NCBI RefSeq assembly: GCF_030378165.1
Contig: NZ_CP119766.1
Span: forward strand, 1,116,001-1,180,000
Reading direction: 5' to 3'
Source: Flavobacterium panacagri
GTDB taxonomy: Bacteria; Bacteroidota; Bacteroidia; Flavobacteriales; Flavobacteriaceae
Length of the DNA: 64,000 bases
The notes below the pieces were generated by a model that had not been told where the DNA came from, did not search any database, and saw nothing but the letters and a program-made list of their open reading frames with translations. Both the position numbers and the translations under genes were made by a program. Every line of letters starts with the position of its first letter. The stretch's first letter is position 1. Shown piece after piece: positions 30,882 to 37,412 of this stretch.

Positions 30882-30929
30882 ATAAAACGGAAATGAATTT
30901 TAAACAAGAATTTGACTGGTCTATTATTC

Positions 30930-31565
30930 AACGCAAAGAACACAAAGGATTTTCGCAAAGTTTTAAAGTTTTTTTGCTTTGCAATAAGTTCACAAAGCTA
31001 TGTCGTTAAATTATTTGCAACTCTTCTAATGCCGTTCTTTAAAAGACTTTCGTTGAAATTTATAAGTAGACCGAGTTTAAAATTTCCAAGTTTTAAGTAT
31101 GTTAATGTTTGAGCCAAATGGTTAACAGTGAGTGATTCTACGCTTTTTATTTCGACTAATAATTTGCTTTCTACAAGTATATCAATACGATATCCACAAT
31201 CAAGCTTAACTTCTTCAAAAACCAATGGCAAAGCTTTTTCTTTTTCAACAAAAAGCCCACGTTGACTTATTTTATAAAACAAACATTCTTTATAGACATG
31301 CTCTAACAAACCCGGCCCAAGTTTTTTATGAATTTCAATGGCAAGTCCGATTACAATATTTGAAATTTCGTTTTCTGTCATACTAAAAAAAATATCAAAT
31401 TTATAAATATTTTCCTATATTTAAAAAACGGTGAGTATTAAACATAAAAGTTTTCATTGAAGACCTCTTCATTAAAGATAAAGCTTTGTGAACTTCTAGC
31501 AAGGCTATCTGCTTCAAGAGAAACAACTTCTTTACTTTGCGAAAATCCTTTGCGCTCTTTGCGTT
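30930..31565. repeat. Inverted-repeat-bounded unit around the GxxExxY gene
   Basis: Bases 30930-30960 and the reverse complement of 31535-31565 agree at 29 of 31 positions (start AACGCAAAGA, end AAAGGATTTTCGCAAAG). A second, inner perfect 14-base inverted pair AAGTTCACAAAGCT lies at 30986-30999 and 31482-31495. The unit is 636 bases and contains a single gene. The inner left repeat covers the stop codon of that gene. No target-site duplication was obvious by eye. Confidence 0.7.
30998..31381 (-). CDS. GxxExxY protein (PD-(D/E)XK nuclease-like)
   Basis: The 127-residue protein carries the family signature GLLEHVY (GxxExxY) at about 19-25, and CGYRIDILVESKLLVEIKS at about 61-79, whose Asp and E-x-K fit a PD-(D/E)XK active site. 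It ends LAQTLTYLKLGNFKLGLLINF, also typical. Members are common, often multicopy, in Bacteroidetes genomes and their function is not established. It sits between plsC and trpS inside 31-base inverted repeats (30930-30960 and 31535-31565), which suggests it moves or spreads as a unit. Confidence 0.88.
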   Translation of the reverse strand: MTENEISNIVIGLAIEIHKKLGPGLLEHVYKECLFYKISQRGLFVEKEKALPLVFEEVKLDCGYRIDILVESKLLVEIKSVESLTVNHLAQTLTYLKLGNFKLGLLINFNESLLKNGIRRVANNLTT

Positions 31566-31622
31566 AGAATAAGCTCACAAAATCTGCTTAAACACCACGT
31601 TCCAAAGAAAAACATATCCAAC

Positions 31623-31653
31623 TTTGCGGTTAGAAAAAACATCACGACATTTG
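31623..31653 (+). promoter_or_regulatory. trpS promoter
   Basis: TTTG (31623-31626), 19 bases, then GACATTTG (31646-31653), one base off TAnnTTTG. The ATG follows 20 bases later. Confidence 0.5.
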
Positions 31654-31673
31654 CAATTCAGAAAAAATTGAGA

Positions 31674-32648
31674 ATGGCAAAAATACTTACGGGTGTTCAA
31701 AGTACTGGAACGCCGCATTTAGGAAATTTATTAGGAGCAATTATTCCAGCAATCGAATTATCAAACGATCCGACTAACGAATCTTTTTTGTTTATTGCTG
31801 ATTTACATTCAATCACTCAGATTAAAGACGGAAAAACTTTAAGAGAGAATACCTACAGCACTGCTGCAGCATGGCTTGCTTGTGGTTTAAATCCAGATAA
31901 AGTGACGTTTTACAGACAATCTGATGTGGTGCAGACTACTGAATTGACTTGGTATTTAAGCTGTTTTTTTCCTTTTCAGAGATTGACTTTGGCACATTCT
32001 TTCAAAGATAAAGCTGATCGTCTGGACGATGTTAATGCAGGACTTTTCACTTATCCAATGTTAATGGCAGCAGATATTTTATTGTATGATGCTGAATTTG
32101 TTCCTGTTGGAAAAGATCAGTTGCAGCATTTAGAAATTACACGTGATGTAGCTTCTCGTTTTAATCACCAAATGGGAGAAACATTTGTACTTCCAGAAGC
32201 AAAAATTCAGGAAAACATCATGTTGATTCCGGGAACAAATGGAGGAAAAATGAGTAAATCTGCCAATAACATTATCAATATTTTCTTGGATGATAAGACC
32301 TTACGCAAACAAGTAATGAGTATCGAAACAGATTCGACACCACTTGAAGATCCAAAAAATCCTGATACTTGCAACGCATTTGCAATCTATTCCCTTTTAG
32401 CAAATGAAGAGCAAATCGCTCAGATGAGAGCTAATTATCTTGGCGGAAATTATGGATACGGCCATGCAAAACAAGCTCTATTTGAATTGATTACAGAAAA
32501 ATTCAAAACAGAAAGAGAGAAATATAATTACTACATCAACAACCTTGAAGAAGTAGATGCCTTATTGAAAAAAGGCGCAACTAAAGCTTCTGTAATTGCT
32601 GATGGTGTTTTGGCAAAAGTTAGAGAAGTTTTAGGGTTTTCGAAATAA
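31674..32648 (+). CDS. trpS: Tryptophanyl-tRNA synthetase
   Basis: The 324-residue protein starts MAKILTGVQSTGTPHLGNLLG, where PHLGN is the class I HIGH motif. GGKMSKSANN at about 195-204 is the KMSKS loop. MLMAADILLYDAEFVPVGKDQLQHLEITRD is the Trp-binding region. It charges tRNA-Trp. I prefer ATG 31674 over the TTG at 31668, which would add only two residues. A hairpin terminator follows at 32678. Confidence 0.96.
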   Translation: MAKILTGVQSTGTPHLGNLLGAIIPAIELSNDPTNESFLFIADLHSITQIKDGKTLRENTYSTAAAWLACGLNPDKVTFYRQSDVVQTTELTWYLSCFFPFQRLTLAHSFKDKADRLDDVNAGLFTYPMLMAADILLYDAEFVPVGKDQLQHLEITRDVASRFNHQMGETFVLPEAKIQENIMLIPGTNGGKMSKSANNIINIFLDDKTLRKQVMSIETDSTPLEDPKNPDTCNAFAIYSLLANEEQIAQMRANYLGGNYGYGHAKQALFELITEKFKTEREKYNYYINNLEEVDALLKKGATKASVIADGVLAKVREVLGFSK

Positions 32649-32677
32649 TTTTCTAACTCTTGACATATTTTAAAATC

Positions 32678-32716
32678 AAACGTTGATTGGTTTCAAAACT
32701 GATCAACGTTTTTTTT
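32678..32716 (+). terminator. trpS terminator
   Basis: AAACGTTGAT pairs with ATCAACGTTT over a 14-base loop, followed by a run of T. It lies in the convergent gap between trpS and dprA. Confidence 0.75.
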
Positions 32717-32747
32717 AATTCAACAATTATATATAGGATTTTCTGCG

Positions 32748-33848
32748 TTAAATTGATTCAAAAAGTTTTCCAGGAAGTGGTCTTATTAAGCCTTTTAATT
32801 CCATATTTAAGAGAATTCCAGACATTTTGAAAATCGGAAAATCACATTCAATGGCAATAATATCAAGTAATTCCTTTCCGTTAACTTGGAGAAAATCATA
32901 TACTTTTTGTTCTTCTGGTTCCAAGTCAACAAAAAGTAGTTTCTGGATTGGCTTTTGTTTTTCTTTAATATCCCAATTCAGCATATAAATCAAATCTGCG
33001 GCATTGGTTAATACGCTAGCTTTTTGAGTTTTAATCAAATTATTACAGCCTTGACTATATTTATCTGTTACTCTACCCGGCACTGCAAAAACATCACGAT
33101 TGTATTCATTGGCCATGTTCGCTGTGATTAATGAGCCACCTTTGTCAGCAGATTCAATTACAATTGTAGCTTCACTCATTCCAGCAACAATGCGATTTCT
33201 GCGTACAAATTTTTCTTTATCAGGATTAGAATCACTCCAAAATTCAGTAATAAAACCCCCATTCTCTTCGATCTTTGCCATATACTTTTTATGTGTTTTC
33301 GGATATATCTGATTTAATCCGTGAGCCAAAACACCAATGGTCTGCAAATTATGATCTATAGCGGCTTGATTCGCCACGATATCTACGCCATAAGCAAATC
33401 CGCTTACGATTACAGGATCTAGTGGAGCTAAATCTTCAATCAATTTTCTGCAGAATTCTGTTCCATAAGAGGTAATCTGTCTAGTTCCGACAATGCTGAT
33501 TATTTTCCTGTTTTTAAAATCTAATTTTCCAGCCGTAAAAATTAAAATAGGCCCATCAAGACAATGTTTTAGCCTTTCAGGATAACTTTCGTCTTGAAAA
33601 AAAGAAGTTTGAAGGGTATTATTTTTAATAAAAAACAATTCTTTTTCAGCTTTATCAAAAACGCTTTTATCTTTTAGGTTTTTCAATAAGACACTTCCAA
33701 TTCCGTCAACTGTTGCGAGTTGGCTATTTTTTGCCTTAAAAATAGATTCGGCATCACCAAAAGAATGCAATAACTTCTTTCCCATAATATCTCCTACTCC
33801 ATCGACTTTTAGAAGCGCAAGCAAATAAAACAACTCTTGATCATTCAT
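32748..33848 (-). CDS. dprA: DNA-processing protein DprA
   Basis: The 366-residue protein has an N-terminal helix-hairpin-helix-like part (KVDGVGDIMGKKLLHSFG), then the DprA Rossmann core: IVGTRQITSYGTEF, VSGFAYGVDIVANQAAI, TIGVLAHGLNQIYPKTH, GSLITANMANEYNRDVFAVPG. A C-terminal winged-helix-like part (EEQKVYDFLQVNGKELLDII) completes it. DprA loads RecA on incoming single-stranded DNA during transformation. It is transcribed away from the HU-SPOR gene. Confidence 0.95.
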   Translation of the reverse strand: MNDQELFYLLALLKVDGVGDIMGKKLLHSFGDAESIFKAKNSQLATVDGIGSVLLKNLKDKSVFDKAEKELFFIKNNTLQTSFFQDESYPERLKHCLDGPILIFTAGKLDFKNRKIISIVGTRQITSYGTEFCRKLIEDLAPLDPVIVSGFAYGVDIVANQAAIDHNLQTIGVLAHGLNQIYPKTHKKYMAKIEENGGFITEFWSDSNPDKEKFVRRNRIVAGMSEATIVIESADKGGSLITANMANEYNRDVFAVPGRVTDKYSQGCNNLIKTQKASVLTNAADLIYMLNWDIKEKQKPIQKLLFVDLEPEEQKVYDFLQVNGKELLDIIAIECDFPIFKMSGILLNMELKGLIRPLPGKLFESI

Positions 33849-34049
33849 CTTTTATAATATTATGTAAAATAGAATTTTTATTTTATCATTTTAAAAGCGC
33901 AAATATCAATAAAACAAAGTAAATTCTTAATAATTTTTACTGTTAAATTTTAAAATCATTTCTAGAATTACATAAACACTGGCATATATATTTGAAAATG
34001 AATTATCTAAAAATAAAACTCAATTGTTAATAAAAATTGTGAATAAAAT

Positions 34050-34079
34050 TTTGATAACTATAAGCGATGCATAACTTTG
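34050..34079 (+). promoter_or_regulatory. HU-SPOR gene promoter, abutting the start codon
   Basis: TTTG (34050-34053), 18 bases, then TAACTTTG (34072-34079) match the full consensus. The ATG at 34085 is 5 bases downstream, so the mRNA should be leaderless. The element also rules out the upstream ATG at 34067 as the start. Confidence 0.7.
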
Positions 34080-34084
34080 TGACT

Positions 34085-35056
34085 ATGAAAATCGAAGTAT
34101 ACATCTCACAGTTATTGTATCGTTATCAGTGTGTAACGGTTCCAGGATTTGGTGCGTTTTTAACCGAAACACATTCGGCGCAGCTTAATCCAAACACTAA
34201 TTCGTTTTTTCCTCCTAAAAAAACCGTTTCTTTCAACAGTCGTATCAAAAATAACGACGGATTGTTAGCAAATCATATCGCGCAAGCTGAAAAAACCTCT
34301 TATGGTTTTGCTGTAAGTGCAATTGCTTTTGAAGTTTTAAGCTGGAAAAAAACATTAGAAGAAAATGGCGTAATTCTTTTGAAAAATATTGGAGAACTAC
34401 GTTTAAACTCTGAAAGTAATATCGTTTTCACACCAAACGATCAAAGCAATTATCAAGCAAATTCTTTTGGATTAAGTCCTTTTGTTTCTCCAATTGTGAA
34501 AAAAGAGATTTTCGAGAAAAAAATCGAAAAAATCGCTGCAAAAGAAAAAGATGCTGTTTTGTTATATGAAAATGAAGAACAGGCAAAATCCTCAAATCCA
34601 TTCTTGAAATATGCAGCGATAATTGTTCTTGGACTTGGAATTACAGGAAGTATTGGTTATCCATTATATCAAAATCAGATTGACAACCAAACTCTTATGG
34701 TTGAAAAATCCGTTCAGAAAAAAGTGCAGAACAAAATACAAGAGGCCACTTTCTTTATCAAAAGTCCGCTTCCAGCAGTAACGCTTTCTGTAGATTCTGC
34801 TAAAGTTGAAACTGTTGAGCCAACTATGCCTTATCACATTATAGCTGGCGCATTCAGAAGTGAAGCAAATGCAAGAAAAGCTTACAATCAACTCATTAAA
34901 GATGGTTTCAAAGCTAGAATGCTGAAAGAAAACAAACACGGATTATTTCCGGTTTTATACGGAAGCTACGCTACAATGCAAGAAGCTGAACAAGCGAAAA
35001 GAGAAATACAAAAAGGCGAAAATCCAGACGCTTGGATATTAGTCGAAAATCTATAA
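34085..35056 (+). CDS. HU-like and SPOR domain membrane protein
   Basis: From ATG 34085 the protein has 323 residues. Residues 1-120 (MKIEVYISQLLYRYQCVTVP, then GFGAFLTE) match the CCDC81-type prokaryotic HU-like domain pair. One membrane segment lies near residues 175-190 (YAAIIVLGLGITGSIGYPLY). Residues about 250-323 form a SPOR domain (YHIIAGAFRSEANARKAYNQ). The arrangement places an HU-like domain in the cytoplasm and a peptidoglycan-binding domain in the periplasm, suggesting a link between DNA or division machinery and the cell wall. That role is inference. The gene ends with a strong hairpin at 35065. Confidence 0.88.
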   Translation: MKIEVYISQLLYRYQCVTVPGFGAFLTETHSAQLNPNTNSFFPPKKTVSFNSRIKNNDGLLANHIAQAEKTSYGFAVSAIAFEVLSWKKTLEENGVILLKNIGELRLNSESNIVFTPNDQSNYQANSFGLSPFVSPIVKKEIFEKKIEKIAAKEKDAVLLYENEEQAKSSNPFLKYAAIIVLGLGITGSIGYPLYQNQIDNQTLMVEKSVQKKVQNKIQEATFFIKSPLPAVTLSVDSAKVETVEPTMPYHIIAGAFRSEANARKAYNQLIKDGFKARMLKENKHGLFPVLYGSYATMQEAEQAKREIQKGENPDAWILVENL

Positions 35057-35064
35057 AACTATTG

Positions 35065-35099
35065 AAAATCCTATTCTTCTGAATAGGATTTTTTTTTGC
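35065..35099 (+). terminator. Terminator of the HU-SPOR gene
   Basis: AAAATCCTATTC pairs with GAATAGGATTTT over a 4-base TTCT loop, followed by a T run. Confidence 0.9.
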
Positions 35100-35132
35100 T
35101 TTTTACTGATTATAAACATCCTATAAAAATTA

Positions 35133-35140
35133 TATTTTTG
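35133..35140 (+). promoter_or_regulatory. -7 promoter-like element upstream of the AraC gene
   Basis: TATTTTTG fits TAnnTTTG. It lies about 180 bases before the chosen AraC start, so it implies a long leader or a transcript I cannot identify. Confidence 0.3.
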
Positions 35141-35244
35141 AGCTTATTTAACTGTACCGATAGCAATTGAAGAAAAATCAACTTCACAAAAAATCTGAAA
35201 TAAATCGTAAAAAGGAAATATGCTTTTGTTAATTCATTTTCTTC

Positions 35245-35260
35245 CGTTTCACGTGGAAAA
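35245..35260. other. Degenerate outlying parS-like site
   Basis: CGTTTCACGTGGAAAA keeps the CACGTG core and the left arm but lacks the final C of the right arm. It lies in the leader of the AraC gene. Confidence 0.4.
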
Positions 35261-35320
35261 GATTCATTGTTAAATCAACAAGAACGAAATCGTATTAGAT
35301 TCTTAAAAAGAGAAAAATCG

Positions 35321-36064
35321 ATGAGCTATAAAGAAATAAAGCCAACTGAAATTCTAAGCAATTTTGTGCAATCCTTCTGGTATTATGAAACTTCAGAAAC
35401 AGCAATAAACCACACTATTCTGCCCGATGGTTATTTTGATCTTATTGCCGAATTTGAAAACCAAGCCTTATCCAAAGTAAAACTGACTGGAATTTGGACA
35501 ACACCAAAAGATATCCAAATACCCAAGAATACTACTTTTTTTGCCATCAGATTTAAACTCCTAGCACTCGAGTATTTTTTTAAAACAGAAATCAAATCTA
35601 TTTTAGATACCACACAAAATTTACCGTTATCGTTCTGGAATATAGACTCTTTCGCCTTTGATGAATTCGAAAAATTTGCAACCGTCGTTTCTGAAAACCT
35701 GAACTTCAAAATCAGCAGATTTAATGCGATTGACAACCGAAAACTAAAACTATTCGATTTTGTATACCAACATCAGGTAAAAACAGTTTCAGAAATTTCT
35801 ACTCAAATTTTCTGGAGTAGCCGGCAGATCAATCGCTATTTTAATTCGCAGTTTGGAATTCCGCTTAAAGAATTCCTGAAAATTATTCGTTGCAATGCTG
35901 CTTATCAAGAGATATCAAATGGAAATCTTAAACCGCAGATTGATTTCTTTGATCAAGCACATTTCATAAAAGAAATTAAAAAATACACTGGCGCTACACC
36001 AAAGGAACTTCACAAAAATAAAAACGACCGATTTTTACAATTATCAACACGGGAAGAAAAATAA
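35321..36064 (+). CDS. AraC-family transcriptional regulator
   Basis: From ATG 35321 the protein has 247 residues. The N-terminal part (MSYKEIKPTEILSNFVQSFW, then YYET, HTILPDGYFDLIAEF) is the DUF6597-like domain common before AraC helix-turn-helix regions. The C-terminal part has the two-HTH pattern (VSEISTQIFWSSRQINRYF, then FGIPLKEFLKIIRCNAA and FDQAHFIKEIKKYTGATPKE). The frame can extend upstream to a TTG at 35267, but those residues look unrelated. It probably controls the neighbouring VOC gene 30 bases downstream. Confidence 0.85.
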   Translation: MSYKEIKPTEILSNFVQSFWYYETSETAINHTILPDGYFDLIAEFENQALSKVKLTGIWTTPKDIQIPKNTTFFAIRFKLLALEYFFKTEIKSILDTTQNLPLSFWNIDSFAFDEFEKFATVVSENLNFKISRFNAIDNRKLKLFDFVYQHQVKTVSEISTQIFWSSRQINRYFNSQFGIPLKEFLKIIRCNAAYQEISNGNLKPQIDFFDQAHFIKEIKKYTGATPKELHKNKNDRFLQLSTREEK

Positions 36065-36094
36065 TTTTGAGGCTTAATTTTTAATTTCATTCAA

Positions 36095-36517
36095 ATGAAA
36101 ATAAGCAAACTATCTCCCAATTTTGAAGTAAGAGACATCAGAAAAAGTGTCGAATTTTACATCCAGCATTTTGGCTTTAAATTAATTATGGCGGTTCCCG
36201 AAAGTCAAGACGGCGTTGACAATGTAATTCATTCCGATAAAGAATATGTCTATGCCATGATACAGCAAGATGCTGTCGAAATTATGCTCCAGCGCTCGGA
36301 TACTTTTAAGACAGATGTTCCTTTTTCTTCGGGAATGAAGATTGGAGCTACTGTATCTTTTTATATGGAAGTCAAAGGCATACAAAATTTGCATCAAAGC
36401 CTTAAAAATGAAAAACTTGAAATTACAGAACTCCAAAAAACCTGGTACGGAATGCGGGAGTTTTACGTAAAAGATCTGGATGGCTACATCTTGGCTTTTG
36501 CTGAAAAAGCGGCATAA
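36095..36517 (+). CDS. VOC-family (glyoxalase/bleomycin-resistance type) protein
   Basis: The 140-residue protein has the paired beta-alpha-beta-beta-beta modules of the vicinal oxygen chelate fold: SPNFEVRDIRKSVEFYIQHF near the start and MREFYVKDLDGYILAFAE at the end, where Glu/His-type metal ligands are expected. Substrate unknown. A role in resistance or in metabolism of a small molecule is possible. It follows the AraC gene by 30 bases and ends at a hairpin shared with the convergent gene. Confidence 0.88.
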   Translation: MKISKLSPNFEVRDIRKSVEFYIQHFGFKLIMAVPESQDGVDNVIHSDKEYVYAMIQQDAVEIMLQRSDTFKTDVPFSSGMKIGATVSFYMEVKGIQNLHQSLKNEKLEITELQKTWYGMREFYVKDLDGYILAFAEKAA

Positions 36518-36520
36518 ATA

Positions 36521-36559
36521 AAAAACACTTTCTCTATCAACTCAAGAGAAAGTGTTTTT
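36521..36559. terminator. Bidirectional terminator
   Basis: A 15-base perfect stem (AAAAACACTTTCTCT paired with AGAGAAAGTGTTTTT) with a 9-base loop lies in the convergent gap between the VOC gene and the exported-protein gene. Confidence 0.9.
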
Positions 36560-36571
36560 TAAGTTTGGATT

Positions 36572-37333
36572 TTACTGCCTCACAATCTTTGCATCCTGAG
36601 ACAAAATTTTTTTTCCAGATTGATAAACCGTTAGAATTGCAGGCGGTGAATCTGATCGGCCCAAAACAATGATATAACAATTGTATGTGAAATTTCCTTT
36701 TTTAAATTCATAGTAATGATTTCCTCCAGTTCCATCCGCTTGATGAACTCCTTTTTCAATCACCAAATCTGGTTTGTCTGTCATTTTCTGTCTAACCGAC
36801 CATGAAGCATATCTGTAATTGTCATTTCCGAGATCATCAATTCTGATTCTGAATTTTGAAGTTTCCAAAACAGCAACCGGTTCTTCAAATTTTGAAAGAG
36901 AAACGTTTACTTCTTTTTTCTGCGCCGCAATCAATTCTTTTTTTAATTTCAGTTCTTCATCAGATTGATGAAGAATACTCGTAATTCTTCCATCGGTATC
37001 AATCCACAAATCGCCTCTGTTCAGCATAATTCCTCTCCACCCTACTTCTGACCAATCTTTTGCCGGATCTGATTTCGTTATTTTTTCAATCAAAACTTTA
37101 TCAAAAATCTGGTTGTATCTTTTTATAAAATCTTGTTTATCTTTCACAAAAGGAATTGGATATACTCGTTTAAACGGAAACTTAAAATGTTTTGAAACGG
37201 CTTTTTTATCTCCTTTTTTCACTTCCAAAATAAACTTCGAAATGAATTTCTGGTATTCGGGTTTCAAATCTTGTGCATTTACAAATGACGAACAAAAGAT
37301 TAAAAACGCTAGAAAAAATTTATATGTTTTCAT
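36572..37333 (-). CDS. Exported hypothetical protein
   Basis: The 253-residue protein has a signal peptide (FFLAFLIFCSSFVNAQ). Residues about 25-120 (KFISKFILEVKKGDKKAVSKHFKFPF, split over two segments) look like an NTF2-like or DUF4348-like region common in Bacteroidetes. The C-terminal half (IRIDDLGNDNYRYASWSVRQ, then GGNHYYEFKKGNFTYNCYII) is beta-rich. No catalytic motif stands out. It is probably periplasmic. It is transcribed as a single gene with a parS-like site 50 bases upstream. Confidence 0.7.
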   Translation of the reverse strand: MKTYKFFLAFLIFCSSFVNAQDLKPEYQKFISKFILEVKKGDKKAVSKHFKFPFKRVYPIPFVKDKQDFIKRYNQIFDKVLIEKITKSDPAKDWSEVGWRGIMLNRGDLWIDTDGRITSILHQSDEELKLKKELIAAQKKEVNVSLSKFEEPVAVLETSKFRIRIDDLGNDNYRYASWSVRQKMTDKPDLVIEKGVHQADGTGGNHYYEFKKGNFTYNCYIIVLGRSDSPPAILTVYQSGKKILSQDAKIVRQ

Positions 37334-37385
37334 GCCAAAATTGATTTAATATATTATAAACTATAATTTTAAGAAACACAAACAA

Positions 37386-37401
37386 TGTTTCACGTGGGAC
37401 G
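37386..37401. other. Outlying parS-like site
   Basis: TGTTTCACGTGGGACG has the core and left arm of the parS palindrome with one mismatch in the right arm. It sits just past the helicase stop codon. Confidence 0.5.
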
Positions 37402-37412
37402 TTCAAATACAA

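Noticed and set aside
30869..30958. Longer N-terminus for plsC
   Set aside because: It would include the promoter element at 30874-30881 and part of the inverted repeat, and the residues are unlike the family.
31668..31673. TTG start for trpS two codons upstream
   Set aside because: The ATG at 31674 gives the usual family start, and the extra two residues add nothing.
34067..34084. Upstream ATG for the HU-SPOR gene
   Set aside because: A full-consensus -7 promoter element lies at 34072-34079, so the transcript starts after this ATG.
35220..35273. 17-codon ORF containing FHVEK across the degenerate parS-like site
   Set aside because: It is very short, with no conserved context. The FHVE word comes from the palindrome itself.
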